From: Halalkalibacter sp. APA_J-10(15)
Lineage (GTDB): Bacteria > Bacillota > Bacilli > Bacillales > Bacillaceae_D
DNA: 64,000 bases
Direction: 5' to 3'
NCBI RefSeq assembly: GCF_023017105.1
Contig: NZ_JALKEV010000001.1
Span: 558,001-622,000, forward strand
This document shows, piece after piece, positions 47,275 to 55,517 of the stretch (positions within the stretch are counted from its first letter, which is position 1; every line of letters starts with the position of its first letter). The position numbers and the translations under genes were made by a program. Below the pieces are notes generated by a model. It saw nothing but the letters and a program-made list of their open reading frames with translations. It searched no databases and was not told the origin of the DNA.

Positions 47275-47802
47275 TTGGAAAATAAACAATCTGATATAGA
47301 AAAATGGTTTACTCTATATGGTGACACAATTTTTAAATACTTTTTACTGAATATACATGAATATCAGCAGGCTGAAGATTTAACTCAAGAAACATTTGTA
47401 AAAGCTTTTAAACATTATCATTCATTCAAAAGGGAATCTAATCCGAAAACATGGCTATTTAGTATCGCTCATAATCTTATGGTCGATTATTTACGAAAGA
47501 AACGTCCGATTCATTTGTTGCAAGAAATCCTTAATTCTAAGCAAGATGATAGTCCCTTGCCATCTGACATTGTGCAAATGAGAGAAAGTGAAGAAAATTT
47601 ATATAAAACATTAACTAAATTGAAACAATCCTACCGTGAAGTCATTTTCTTAAGAAAAATGAAAGAATTCTCTATAAAGGAAACAGCCGAGATATTGAAT
47701 TGGTCTGAGAGTAAAGTCAAATCGACATTGTCTAGAGCAATCGTATTGCTAAAAAAAGCACTTGTTAAAGAGGGGGATGATTATGAACAAACAATTCGAT
47801 AA
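47275..47802 (+). CDS. ECF-type RNA polymerase sigma factor
   Basis: 175 residues, the ECF length. Region 2 contains AEDLTQETFVKAFKHYHSF and PKTWLFSIAHNLMVDYLRK; region 4 contains LKQSYREVIFLRKMKEFSI, KETAEILNWSESKVKSTLSRA. I start at the TTG at 47275, ten bases after AAGGAG, since a GTG at 47266 is inside that site. The next gene overlaps it by 20 bases and encodes a single-span membrane protein, the usual anti-sigma partner. A decayed paralogue lies at 32949-33402. The stress signal is unknown. Confidence 0.88.
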   Translation: MENKQSDIEKWFTLYGDTIFKYFLLNIHEYQQAEDLTQETFVKAFKHYHSFKRESNPKTWLFSIAHNLMVDYLRKKRPIHLLQEILNSKQDDSPLPSDIVQMRESEENLYKTLTKLKQSYREVIFLRKMKEFSIKETAEILNWSESKVKSTLSRAIVLLKKALVKEGDDYEQTIR

Positions 47803-48466
47803 ATCTCTGAAAGCATTGCATGACAATATTCAATGGAGGGAATCTCGAAAAAAAAAGATAAAATATAGAATCAAAGATGAGATAGAAGGTATCAGGAGAA
47901 ATTCAAGGAGAAAACACGGTTTAATGTATGTTGCTAGTGTTGCATTGTCACTTTTTATCATATTCTTAGGTGCACAATATATCTTAGATGGGAATTCTAA
48001 TGTTGAAAATAACTATGGAGGGGAAGATAAGTCAAATGTAATTTCTCATGAACATCAAGAGATGTCTGATTCTGAGACAGGAGATGAAGAGAAAATTGAT
48101 AAAGATGAAGTAAAACAGACCATTAACAACGAGATTTATTTTGGACATTCTACAATGAATGGATATGTCATGTACGGATGGGATCACGATAATTTCAACC
48201 TAGAAAACTTAAAAGGTTCAATGGAGTATCGAATTCCTAACATAAAAAAAGCAATTGAGGTAACAGAAGATCCTTATTTGAAAAAAGATTTTGAAGATAT
48301 TGAAGGACTTTTGCTTGAATTAGGCGAGAATATGGATAATGAAGAGATTAGAAATAGAATAGTTAAAGAATTGCAAAAAATTTATCGAGATCTCGATTAT
48401 TACTATCGGTCTAACGACGTTCATGCGCCAACTAATGTTAGTCATTATGGAAAAAGTAAATCGTAA
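47783..48466 (+). CDS. Putative membrane-bound anti-sigma factor
   Basis: 228 residues. A cytoplasmic N-terminal part rich in Lys and Arg (MNKQFDKSLKALHDNIQWRE...KKKIKYRIKDEIE) is followed by one membrane span (about 45-64) and a charged extracellular domain with no recognised fold. The overlap with the ECF sigma gene and this topology are those of ECF anti-sigma factors that hold sigma at the membrane. No zinc-binding HxxxCxxC motif is present, so it is not a ZAS-type protein. ATG at 47783 lies six bases after AGAGGGGG. A strong terminator follows. Confidence 0.7.
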   Translation: MNKQFDKSLKALHDNIQWRESRKKKIKYRIKDEIEGIRRNSRRKHGLMYVASVALSLFIIFLGAQYILDGNSNVENNYGGEDKSNVISHEHQEMSDSETGDEEKIDKDEVKQTINNEIYFGHSTMNGYVMYGWDHDNFNLENLKGSMEYRIPNIKKAIEVTEDPYLKKDFEDIEGLLLELGENMDNEEIRNRIVKELQKIYRDLDYYYRSNDVHAPTNVSHYGKSKS

Positions 48467-48500
48467 CAAGAGTTTACCAAGGAATAGAATGGTTTTTAAA

Positions 48501-48550
48501 AAAACAGCCTCTCAATCATGTTCTCGAACATTTTAGAGGCTGTTAAAAAA
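48501..48550. terminator. Bidirectional terminator
   Basis: AACAGCCTCT pairs perfectly with AGAGGCTGTT over a 22-base loop, flanked by A and T runs on either side; serves the anti-sigma gene and the convergent gene after it. Confidence 0.85.
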
Positions 48551-48564
48551 TCTAATTACTAATT

Positions 48565-48993
48565 TTAGCGTTGGACTGTGAATGCATTGGTGCGCATATA
48601 TCCTAAATAACTAGAGGGGCTACGTAATGGTGAGCTATAAAAATGAACTAAAACTCTATAGCTACCAGCTCGACGTCCTGAGAGAAGAAATTGTCGAAAA
48701 GATGAACTTCTGTTATTTAAGTACCCTATAAATGTAGATGTTTGAGATGAAGTATTATTCTTCCACGAAGAACCATCATAATATTGTAAATGCATTCTCC
48801 AGTAATAGGTGTTAGGGTCTCCCCCAGAGTCCGGCATGGTCATACTAAAATCAACAGAAGTGGCGTTTTTTGTATAGGAATTTGCATCCGTCCCTCCTCT
48901 TATGTAAGAATTGCAATAATAATCTCTCGGATGAGTAACCCCATAGGCATCAAAGATTGCTTTGGAACCACATCTAAACAGTGTTCTTGACAT
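48565..48993 (-). CDS. Unknown 142-aa protein, Tyr/Ser-rich, possibly beta-rich
   Basis: 142 residues with many Tyr, Ser, Thr, Asn and Arg. Segments such as SVDFSMTMPDSGG, YYWRMHLQYYDGSSW, SYRVLVHFYSSPL suggest beta strands. It has no signal peptide or membrane span. I do not recognise a family. The ATG at 48993 is preceded by AAAGGGG at the right distance. It is the last gene of the island before comFA and has an intact terminator, so it is probably expressed. It could be a secreted-by-other-means or antimicrobial/structural protein, but that is speculation. Confidence 0.65.
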   Translation of the reverse strand: MSRTLFRCGSKAIFDAYGVTHPRDYYCNSYIRGGTDANSYTKNATSVDFSMTMPDSGGDPNTYYWRMHLQYYDGSSWKNNTSSQTSTFIGYLNNRSSSFRQFLLSGRRAGSYRVLVHFYSSPLRSPSSYLGYMRTNAFTVQR

Positions 48994-49265
48994 TAAAATT
49001 TCCCCTTTCAACTAATAAAATTTATTAATTTGATGGCCATCTACTTTATAAAAAGGGGAGAAGTTAAAAAAAACAAAATCTTGTATAAAAAATTTAGTTT
49101 TTTTTAAAACTTTGGAACATCCACTTACCTAGATATTTATTGGTGGAAGAAGTTTAGAGGCTCCCAAGATGAATCTTGAATTGAAAATAGGCCTTAAAAT
49201 GCTTTGTTAGAGAAAAATCTTTTTATTTCGAGTAATACTAATTAATGAAAGCAGGTGAATCAACC

Positions 49266-50594
49266 TTGGAAAGTCTAATCGGAAGACGGCTATTACGCTC
49301 TGAAATTCGCTTGCAGAATGAAGAGCTTGGAAGCTTAATAGAAAAAAGTGTGATCGTTAAAGAGAAGGCGTTGTTGCACGACGGTACGTTTATATGTCGG
49401 CGTTGTGGGAATCGAGAGTCACATCTATTTGCTCGGCATCATTGTGTGAAGTGTGATAGGAGCTGCACGTATTGTCGCCATTGTCTGCTTCTTGGGAAGG
49501 TAAGTGAATGTGAATCGCTTTATCGTTGGAATGGATCAAATCCGGTATATCCGAAGCTTGAGAAACCAATGGAATGGTCTGGGACGTTATCACCAGCACA
49601 GCAACGTGCTTCCGATGCGGTTGAACAAACTGCGATCGAGAAAAAGGAACTACTCGTCTGGGCGGTGTGTGGATCAGGCAAGACTGAGGTCATCTTTAAA
49701 GGGATAGAGCGTGCGCTTGTACTTGGAAAGCGAGTACTTGTTGCGACGCCACGGACAGACGTCGTGAAGGAGCTTTTGCCGCGTTTTCAGAAGAGTTTTC
49801 CGAACGTAACGATATCGGCCTTATATGGTGGAAGTCGAGATCGAAAGGATGGAGCGCAGTTTGTACTAGCGACGACTCATCAAGTGATGCGGTTTTACGA
49901 TGCGTTTGATTGGATTGTTGTAGATGAGGTTGATACCTTTCCGTTTTCCTACGATCAGAGTCTTCGTTATGCGATCCAAGAAGCGAAAAAAGAAGACGCC
50001 TCCCTCGTTTATTTAAGTGCCACACCGAGTCGAGAATGGACTCACTCCCCTCAGATTGAACGAATCAAAATTCCGAAAAGATATCATGGTCATCCATTGC
50101 CCTTGCCACAATTTACATGGTGTGGGAATTGGCAAAAGAAAATCGAAAAAGATCAACTCCCCCAATGTATAACAAATTGGCTTGCGAAGTTGCAAAAAGA
50201 AAAGAAGCCAATTCTCCTGTTTGTCCCCTCTGTTCGAGTGCTACACTCCCTCTCTCGTGTGTTACAAAGCCATTCATTTAATCATGAAAAAGTACATGCG
50301 AAAGAATTGAAACGCCACCCGCTTATTCAAGCTTTCCGTCAGCGACAAATTCCTATTTTAGTAACAACGACCATTTTAGAACGAGGTGTAACCTTTACGA
50401 ATGTTCAAGTTGGGGTAGTCGGTGCAGAGCAGGATGTTTTTACTGAGGCAGCGCTTGTCCAAATTGCTGGAAGGGTTGGCCGACATCATAAGTATCCTGC
50501 TGGAGATGTGATGTTTTTTCATTATGGCGTTTCAAAGGAAATGAGACGTGCTTATCAACATATTGAATTGATGAATAGAGAGGGAGGGTTTTAA
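49266..50594 (+). CDS. comFA: ComFA, competence DNA translocase
   Basis: 442 residues. An N-terminal four-cysteine zinc finger (FICRRCGN, CVKCDRSCTYCRHC) precedes a superfamily-2 helicase core: WAVCGSGKTE (Walker A), WIVVDEVDTF (DEVD box), LVYLSATPS (motif III), TTTILERGVTF and IAGRVGRH (motifs V-VI). It powers uptake of single-stranded DNA during transformation. I start at the TTG at 49266, seven bases after AGGTGA; an ATG at 49245 has no site. An AAAA-N5-TTTT word at 49089-49101 could be half of a ComK box, but such words are frequent in AT-rich DNA. comFB is missing; comFC follows with a one-base overlap. Confidence 0.92.
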   Translation: MESLIGRRLLRSEIRLQNEELGSLIEKSVIVKEKALLHDGTFICRRCGNRESHLFARHHCVKCDRSCTYCRHCLLLGKVSECESLYRWNGSNPVYPKLEKPMEWSGTLSPAQQRASDAVEQTAIEKKELLVWAVCGSGKTEVIFKGIERALVLGKRVLVATPRTDVVKELLPRFQKSFPNVTISALYGGSRDRKDGAQFVLATTHQVMRFYDAFDWIVVDEVDTFPFSYDQSLRYAIQEAKKEDASLVYLSATPSREWTHSPQIERIKIPKRYHGHPLPLPQFTWCGNWQKKIEKDQLPQCITNWLAKLQKEKKPILLFVPSVRVLHSLSRVLQSHSFNHEKVHAKELKRHPLIQAFRQRQIPILVTTTILERGVTFTNVQVGVVGAEQDVFTEAALVQIAGRVGRHHKYPAGDVMFFHYGVSKEMRRAYQHIELMNREGGF

Positions 50595-51298
50595 TGCGTT
50601 GTTTAAGCTGTCATGAGCGTTTCTTTCCAATGCCGAGCTGGGAAAGTGTTTTGCTATTAAAGGAAGAAGAGCCCCTTTGTCAAATGTGTGCTGAGCAGTT
50701 AGTGGCTCTTGGAGGGGAAGGGTGTTGTTCAACGTGTAGTCGACATATACACACACAATATAAAAGAGAGGGGGTCTGTCTTGATTGCTGGCGCTGGGAG
50801 CAGCAGGAATACACGAAAGGGTTGCTAACGATGAATCGCTCATTGTACGAATATAATTCATTTTTGAAAGAATGGTTAGCTGTGTATAAATTTCGTGGCG
50901 ATGCGATTGTCGCTTCTTATTTTGCGAAGCTGCTATCCGTTATGTATCATCATTTCTTTCAAGGGGATTTGGTTGTTCCTGTTCCGTTAAGTGAGAAGCG
51001 GTTGAAAGCTAGAGGCTTCAATCAAGCTTCATTAATAATGGAAGGATGGGCTGAGGACCATGATGTGTTAGCTCGTGTAGAAGGAGAGAAGCAAAGTAAG
51101 AAAAGCCGTAAACAGCGAATATCGCAAGTGACGGATCAGCCGTTTCGCATGAATGAGCAAGGGATTGAATTAGTGCGTGGGCGCTCGATTGTACTCGTTG
51201 ATGACATTTATACGACAGGTACTACGGTAAGACAAGTAGCCCGATTGCTGAAAGAAGCGGGTGCTCAGAAGGTGTCGTCAATGACTGTGGGGAGGTAG
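50594..51298 (+). CDS. comFC: ComFC, competence phosphoribosyltransferase-like protein
   Basis: 234 residues. The N-terminal zinc-binding part (CLSCHERF, CQMCAEQL, CCSTCSRH, CLDCWRW) and the C-terminal PRTase domain with VPVPLSEKRLKARGFNQA and the PRPP-binding loop IVLVDDIYTTGTTV are typical. It interacts with ComFA in transformation. The start ATG overlaps the comFA stop (TAATG), implying translational coupling; GAGGGAGGG lies just before. In B. subtilis comFC is followed by yvyF-flgM, which are not found here; a tandem repeat and maltodextrin genes follow. Confidence 0.92.
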   Translation: MRCLSCHERFFPMPSWESVLLLKEEEPLCQMCAEQLVALGGEGCCSTCSRHIHTQYKREGVCLDCWRWEQQEYTKGLLTMNRSLYEYNSFLKEWLAVYKFRGDAIVASYFAKLLSVMYHHFFQGDLVVPVPLSEKRLKARGFNQASLIMEGWAEDHDVLARVEGEKQSKKSRKQRISQVTDQPFRMNEQGIELVRGRSIVLVDDIYTTGTTVRQVARLLKEAGAQKVSSMTVGR

Positions 51299-51338
51299 AG
51301 GTTTGATAAGTCATCCTCATTCCGCAATAGCGGTGGAC

Positions 51339-51917
51339 TGAGGAGCCAAAAGCAAGTCGTGAAATCGAGTTTCCGCTATTTGCATAGGGAGAGCTAAAAC
51401 CCCTGTCGGAAGGGGGGGAATAGAGGAAAGAGGATGCCGCAAAGAGGCGGGGCGTGGGGAAAAAGAGTAAATAGAGGAACGAGGAACCGCACGCGTAAAA
51501 AGGGACTCCTCATGCCGCAAAACAGGCGGAATGAGGAGCCAAAAGCAAGTCGTGAAATCGAGTTTCCGCTATTTGCATAGGGAGAGCTAAAACCCCTGTC
51601 GGAAGGGGGGGAATAGAGGAAAGAGGATGCCGCAAAGAGGCTGAACACAATGAAAAAGAGCAAATAGCGGAACGAGGAACCGCACGCGTAAAAAGGGACT
51701 CCTCATTCCGCAAAACAGGCGAAATGAGGAGCCAAAAGCAAGTCGTGAAATCGAGTTTCCTCTATTTTCTTGAAAAGAGCTAAAACCCCTGTCGGAAAGG
51801 GGGAATAGAGGAACGAGGATACCACAAAGAGGCAAAACAAAATGAAAAAGAGCAAATAGCGGACCGAGGAACCGCATGCGTAAAAAGGTATCCTCATTCC
51901 ACAAAATCGACAGAACT
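51339..51917. repeat. 193-bp tandem repeat, three copies
   Basis: Copies begin at 51339, 51532 and 51725 with TGAGGAGCCAAAAGCAAGTC, exactly 193 bases apart. Copies 1 and 2 are nearly identical; copy 3 is diverged, mostly in the middle. Each contains CTAAAACCCCTGTCGGAA, GGGGGAATAGAGGAA, AGCGGAACGAGGAACCGCA and ACTCCTCATTCCGCAAAA. A partial unit precedes copy 1 and a degenerate one follows. Overlapping minus-strand frames share a repeated protein sequence but have no ribosome sites. It fills the gap between comFC and the neopullulanase gene. Confidence 0.9.
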
Positions 51918-51968
51918 AGGATACCGCATGCGCAAAATCAAGTAGCTAACAGTTGCTCTCTCGTAGGT

Positions 51969-53717
51969 TTACGTAGTCAATTGGTAAATGGCATAACCCC
52001 ATTTATCTATCGTGACCGTTTCTTCAAATGAAACCGGCTCATTAGTCCATAAATCGATCGCGCTCTGACCGTTGTAATGTGGTGGGAGAGGAATGGTTAT
52101 TGCTCGTTCCTGTCGATTTAAGATAAAAAGTAGATCCTGCTTCTCGTAAACAATGACATCCAACTTCGCGGCGTCTGTATAAAAGCGAAGACCTTCATTA
52201 CTACGGAATGCTTTGTGTTCTTTACGCAATGAAATTAATGTTTTCGTAAACGTAAGCATGTCTTGATCTTGGTTTTGTTCCTCCCACTGCATACATTTCC
52301 TACAGCCTGGGTCTTGATCGCCTGTCATCGCAATTTCATCACCATAATAAATGCATGGTGTGCCTGCCATAGAAAAAAGTACGGTCATTTGTAGCTTAAC
52401 GAGTGACGTATGTTCATCGCTAACGGTTAAAATTCTTGGTGTATCATGGCTGCCTAATAAATTGAATTGAACGTCATTGACAGTCTCTGGATATGAATTT
52501 TGTACGGCGTGAATAGAATGTATTAGCTGATCGGCATCAATTGTTTGATGAGCAAAATAGTCAATGATCGCTGATGTGAAACGGTAATTCATAACAGCAT
52601 CAAATTGATCACCTTGGAGCCATGGCATCGAATCGTGCCAAATTTCACCTAGTATATAAAGATCAGGCTTGATGGAGCGAACCTCTTTGCGAAAGTCACG
52701 CCAAAAGGCATGATCGACCTCGTTGGCCACATCGAGTCGCCATCCATCGATATCAAACTCCTCAACCCAGTAACGAGCGACCTTTAGTAAATAATCCTTT
52801 ACATCTTTATTTTCAGTATTGAGCTTAGGCATAGATGGTACGTAGGCGAAAGTATCATAATTTGCAGGATTAGCAGCTTGGACTGGGAACTCGTGAATAT
52901 GAAACCAATCTTTGTATCGAGAAGCTTCTCCTTTTTCAAGGACATCCTGAAACGGTGGGAAATAGAAGCCGCTATGGTTAAAAACGGCATCTAGCATGAC
53001 GCGTATCCCGCGTTGATGGCATTCTTTGATTAACCGTTTAAAGGTGTCTTTATCACCAAATTGAGGGTCAATATCTAAATAATCAATAGTGTCATATTTA
53101 TGATTCGAAAACGCTTTAAAGATCGGTGTGAAATAAATTCCTGTTATCCCGAGTTCGTGAAGATAATCGAGATGATCGATTACTCCTTGGAAATCACCAC
53201 CAAAGAAATTCGTTGTTGATGGCTCCTCGCCTCCCCAGCTAAGTGTTTCTGGTGGGTTAATCGAAGCATCTCCGTTGGCAAATCTTTCAGGGAAGATTTG
53301 ATACCATACTGTGTTTTTAACCCAATTTGGCGCTGAGAAAACGTCTACCAGATTTAAGAATGGAAAGCAAAAATAATAGCTTGAATCTGTAGGAGCTTCA
53401 TGATAAAAACCTTTTTCTGTATAGACTAAAGTTTCTTGATTATTTACTAGCTTAAAGCCATAACGTAGTCGTCGGTGCTCTGGTTTAATGGAAACGAGCC
53501 AATAATCATACAGGTCATCATTTCCGTTATGAGTCATTTCCTTCTCCTTCTTAATCCAGCATTCCTCTTTTGCGTTATAATCGTAAGGATCTCCGTGGAT
53601 GAGAATGGCTTGCTGCACATCCTTTTTCTTCGTACGTATACGAATGTGGATCGTTCGTTCGTCAATTGCATAAGCAAATTCATTTTTAGGACGATGATAA
53701 ATGGCTTCCTTTAACAT
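51969..53717 (-). CDS. Neopullulanase / cyclomaltodextrinase (GH13_20)
   Basis: 582 residues, no signal peptide: an intracellular enzyme. The N-terminal CBM34 domain (1-130) is followed by the GH13 barrel: VWYQIFPERFANGD, GITGIYFTPIF, MLDAVFNHSG, DGWRLDVANEVDH (nucleophile Asp), YILGEIWHDSMPW (acid/base Glu) and FNLLGSHDTPR (third Asp). The VANEVDH motif is characteristic of the neopullulanase/maltogenic amylase group, which cleave cyclodextrins, pullulan and maltodextrins. ATG at 53717 follows CAGGAG. It is divergent from mdxE, with a sugar-responsive operator next to its -35 box. Confidence 0.93.
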   Translation of the reverse strand: MLKEAIYHRPKNEFAYAIDERTIHIRIRTKKKDVQQAILIHGDPYDYNAKEECWIKKEKEMTHNGNDDLYDYWLVSIKPEHRRLRYGFKLVNNQETLVYTEKGFYHEAPTDSSYYFCFPFLNLVDVFSAPNWVKNTVWYQIFPERFANGDASINPPETLSWGGEEPSTTNFFGGDFQGVIDHLDYLHELGITGIYFTPIFKAFSNHKYDTIDYLDIDPQFGDKDTFKRLIKECHQRGIRVMLDAVFNHSGFYFPPFQDVLEKGEASRYKDWFHIHEFPVQAANPANYDTFAYVPSMPKLNTENKDVKDYLLKVARYWVEEFDIDGWRLDVANEVDHAFWRDFRKEVRSIKPDLYILGEIWHDSMPWLQGDQFDAVMNYRFTSAIIDYFAHQTIDADQLIHSIHAVQNSYPETVNDVQFNLLGSHDTPRILTVSDEHTSLVKLQMTVLFSMAGTPCIYYGDEIAMTGDQDPGCRKCMQWEEQNQDQDMLTFTKTLISLRKEHKAFRSNEGLRFYTDAAKLDVIVYEKQDLLFILNRQERAITIPLPPHYNGQSAIDLWTNEPVSFEETVTIDKWGYAIYQLTT

Positions 53718-53808
53718 GGAATCACGCTCCTGTTCATATAAGATTAATCAGTTTTCTTACAATAGTACTCATGTTCATAGAGATTTTGGTTTGGTTCCTT
53801 TATTATTA

Positions 53809-53837
53809 AACATACTAATGATAAAAATGAGTGTCAA
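53809..53837 (-). promoter_or_regulatory. Sigma-A promoter of the neopullulanase gene
   Basis: On the minus strand TTGACA (53832-53837) and TATGTT (53809-53814) are separated by 17 bases. Confidence 0.65.
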
Positions 53838-53852
53838 GCGTTTGCGCAAATT
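53838..53852 (-). promoter_or_regulatory. LacI-type operator upstream of the neopullulanase promoter
   Basis: Minus-strand TTGCGCAAACGCT, touching the -35 box. It shares the GCAAACG core with the other sites of the regulon and is the poorest match to a CcpA cre site. Confidence 0.5.
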
Positions 53853-53917
53853 GCACGTTTTGTCGAAAAAAATAATTGAAGGTTGTTATAGGAAGTTTAA
53901 AAATTTTTAAAAAAGTA

Positions 53918-53946
53918 TTGATAATAATATAATATGCCTATATAAT
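53918..53946 (+). promoter_or_regulatory. Sigma-A promoter of mdxE
   Basis: TTGATA (53918-53923), a 17-base spacer, then a perfect TATAAT (53941-53946). Two operators lie downstream. Confidence 0.75.
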
Positions 53947-53962
53947 AAGTGTAACCAATTAA

Positions 53963-53978
53963 GTGCAATCGCTTTCAC
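53963..53978 (+). promoter_or_regulatory. Operator 1 of mdxE (LacI-type / cre)
   Basis: GTGCAATCGCTTTCAC, about 16 bases after the -10 box, positioned to block transcription. It fits the cre consensus TGNAANCGNWNNCA as well as the local operator family. Confidence 0.6.
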
Positions 53979-54017
53979 TAACAAGGAATGAACGGTTGTT
54001 CTTTTTTATTATTCGTT

Positions 54018-54033
54018 GTGCAAACGATTGCTC
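54018..54033 (+). promoter_or_regulatory. Operator 2 of mdxE (LacI-type / cre)
   Basis: GTGCAAACGATTGCTC, in the leader of mdxE about 70 bases after the -10 box. Core identical to the site at 59819. Confidence 0.6.
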
Positions 54034-54136
54034 TTTATTGCGCTTGTTTTCCTCGGTTCTCATGTTTGAATGAGGCTTATGAGAAGGGGAAAACAGCAAG
54101 TTTATGAAAAAACATTCATTTTGGGGGGATACGAAC

Positions 54137-55429
54137 ATGTTACGAAAAAACAAATGGTTGATGATGATTGCAGTAGTCGCGATGATCGCTTTACTGGCAG
54201 CTTGTGGTCCTGATCGTGATGAGGAACCAACTCCAGCACCAGAGGATAGTGGCGAGGAAACAACAGGTGATGGTGAAGAAGCGACAGCAGATAAACCTGA
54301 ATTGTTAAAAATGTGGGTAAATGATGAGGAATCACAGTTAGGTGCCTATGAAGAAATTACGACACGCTATGAAGAGGAAACAGGTATTGCAGTAGAAATC
54401 ATTCCGTTTTCGATGTTAGAGCAAATTGATGCATTGTCGTTAGATGGTCCATCTGGTACAGGTCCTGACCTTTTCTTCCAGCCTCATGACCGTTTAGGGG
54501 AAGTGTATTTGCAAGGTCTTGCTGCTGAACTTGAATTAACGGCTGAACAGTTGGATGGCTATACTGAGGGTGCAATTGATGCTTTTTCGTATGAAGGAGG
54601 CCAATACGGAATTCCGGCTGTAACAGAGACGTATGGACTCTTTTATAATAAGGCTCTTGTACAAGATGTTCCAGAAACGATGGATGACTTAATGGTAATT
54701 GCTGAACAATTAACAAATGCCAGCAATGATGAGTATGGCTTCTTAATGGAAGCGGGAAATTTCTACTTTAACTATCCATTCCTAACAGCTACTGGTGGTT
54801 ACGTATTTGGCGAGGATGCTGACGGTGCATTAAATGCTGATGATGTTGGTCTTGCAACGGATCCAGTTATTGAAGGTGCTGAAATGATTCAGTCTTGGTA
54901 TGAAAATCAGTACATTCCTCAAGGAATTAATATGGATATCATTAATGGTTTATTTCAAGATGGCAAAGTAGGATCTGTTGTAACAGGTCCGTGGGCGATT
55001 CCTGATTATAGCGGGGCACTTGGCGATGACCTTGGTGTAGCACCGCTTCCGACAATGGAAGGTCAAGCGCTTCATTCTTTCTCAGGTGTGAAAGGTTGGT
55101 TAGTATCTGAGTATAGTGAGCATAAGGAGTGGGCAACTGACTTAGCATTATTTATTACAAATGCAGAAAATTCATTTACGTATTATGATACAGCAGGTGA
55201 ATTACCGGCTCGTACAGATGTTGAAATAGACGATGAGTTTCGTGCGCCGATTTTAGAGCAAGCTGAGCATGCCATTCCGATGCCGAACATTCCTGAAATG
55301 TCTCAAGTTTGGGATCCGATGGCTGATGCCTTTGAGTTTATTTCACAAGGTGAAGACGTAAGAGAAGTATTAGAAGAAGCAGTTGAAGATATCGAGTTAC
55401 AAATTTCTTCAATGGGAGCCGGAGAATAA
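54137..55429 (+). CDS. mdxE: Maltodextrin-binding lipoprotein
   Basis: About 430 residues. A lipoprotein signal peptide ends in LLAAC with Cys23 as lipidation site, followed by a very acidic linker (EEPTPAPEDSGEETTGDGEE). The mature part is a MalE-type binding protein: GPDLFFQPHDRLGEVYLQGL, AVTETYGLFYNK, GKVGSVVTGPWAI, FSGVKGWLVSEYS. It captures maltodextrins outside the membrane for the MdxF/MdxG permease. I start at the ATG at 54137 after TTTTGGGGGGAT; an ATG 33 bases upstream has no site. The high acidity fits life at high pH or salt. A strong hairpin follows before mdxF. Confidence 0.92.
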   Translation: MLRKNKWLMMIAVVAMIALLAACGPDRDEEPTPAPEDSGEETTGDGEEATADKPELLKMWVNDEESQLGAYEEITTRYEEETGIAVEIIPFSMLEQIDALSLDGPSGTGPDLFFQPHDRLGEVYLQGLAAELELTAEQLDGYTEGAIDAFSYEGGQYGIPAVTETYGLFYNKALVQDVPETMDDLMVIAEQLTNASNDEYGFLMEAGNFYFNYPFLTATGGYVFGEDADGALNADDVGLATDPVIEGAEMIQSWYENQYIPQGINMDIINGLFQDGKVGSVVTGPWAIPDYSGALGDDLGVAPLPTMEGQALHSFSGVKGWLVSEYSEHKEWATDLALFITNAENSFTYYDTAGELPARTDVEIDDEFRAPILEQAEHAIPMPNIPEMSQVWDPMADAFEFISQGEDVREVLEEAVEDIELQISSMGAGE

Positions 55430-55447
55430 GGAATCGTTCTCGCATTC

Positions 55448-55489
55448 GGTTTGTTTTAAAGGGTTGATTTTGACCTTTTAAAACAAACC
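55448..55489 (+). promoter_or_regulatory. Intercistronic hairpin between mdxE and mdxF
   Basis: GGTTTGTTTTAAAGG pairs with CCTTTTAAAACAAACC (one bulge) over a short loop, without a proper T run. Such hairpins after binding-protein genes usually stabilise the upstream message or cut transcription partly, so more binding protein than permease is made. Confidence 0.65.
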
Positions 55490-55517
55490 TTCAATTTTTA
55501 AGCAGGGGGAAGCTGAA

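Noticed and set aside
49089-49101. AAAA-N5-TTTT word as a ComK box for comFA
   Set aside because: Only one half-site is clear, it is about 165 bases from the start codon, and such words are frequent in AT-rich DNA; I only mention it in the comFA entry.
51317-51904. Several minus-strand frames with repeated sequence (such as MRxEESLFTRAVPRS) in the 193-bp repeats
   Set aside because: They follow from the tandem repeat, have no ribosome sites, and overlap each other in different frames.
51339-51917. Tandem repeat as a CRISPR array
   Set aside because: The units are 193 bases, nearly uniform throughout, with no short repeats and unique spacers and no cas genes nearby.
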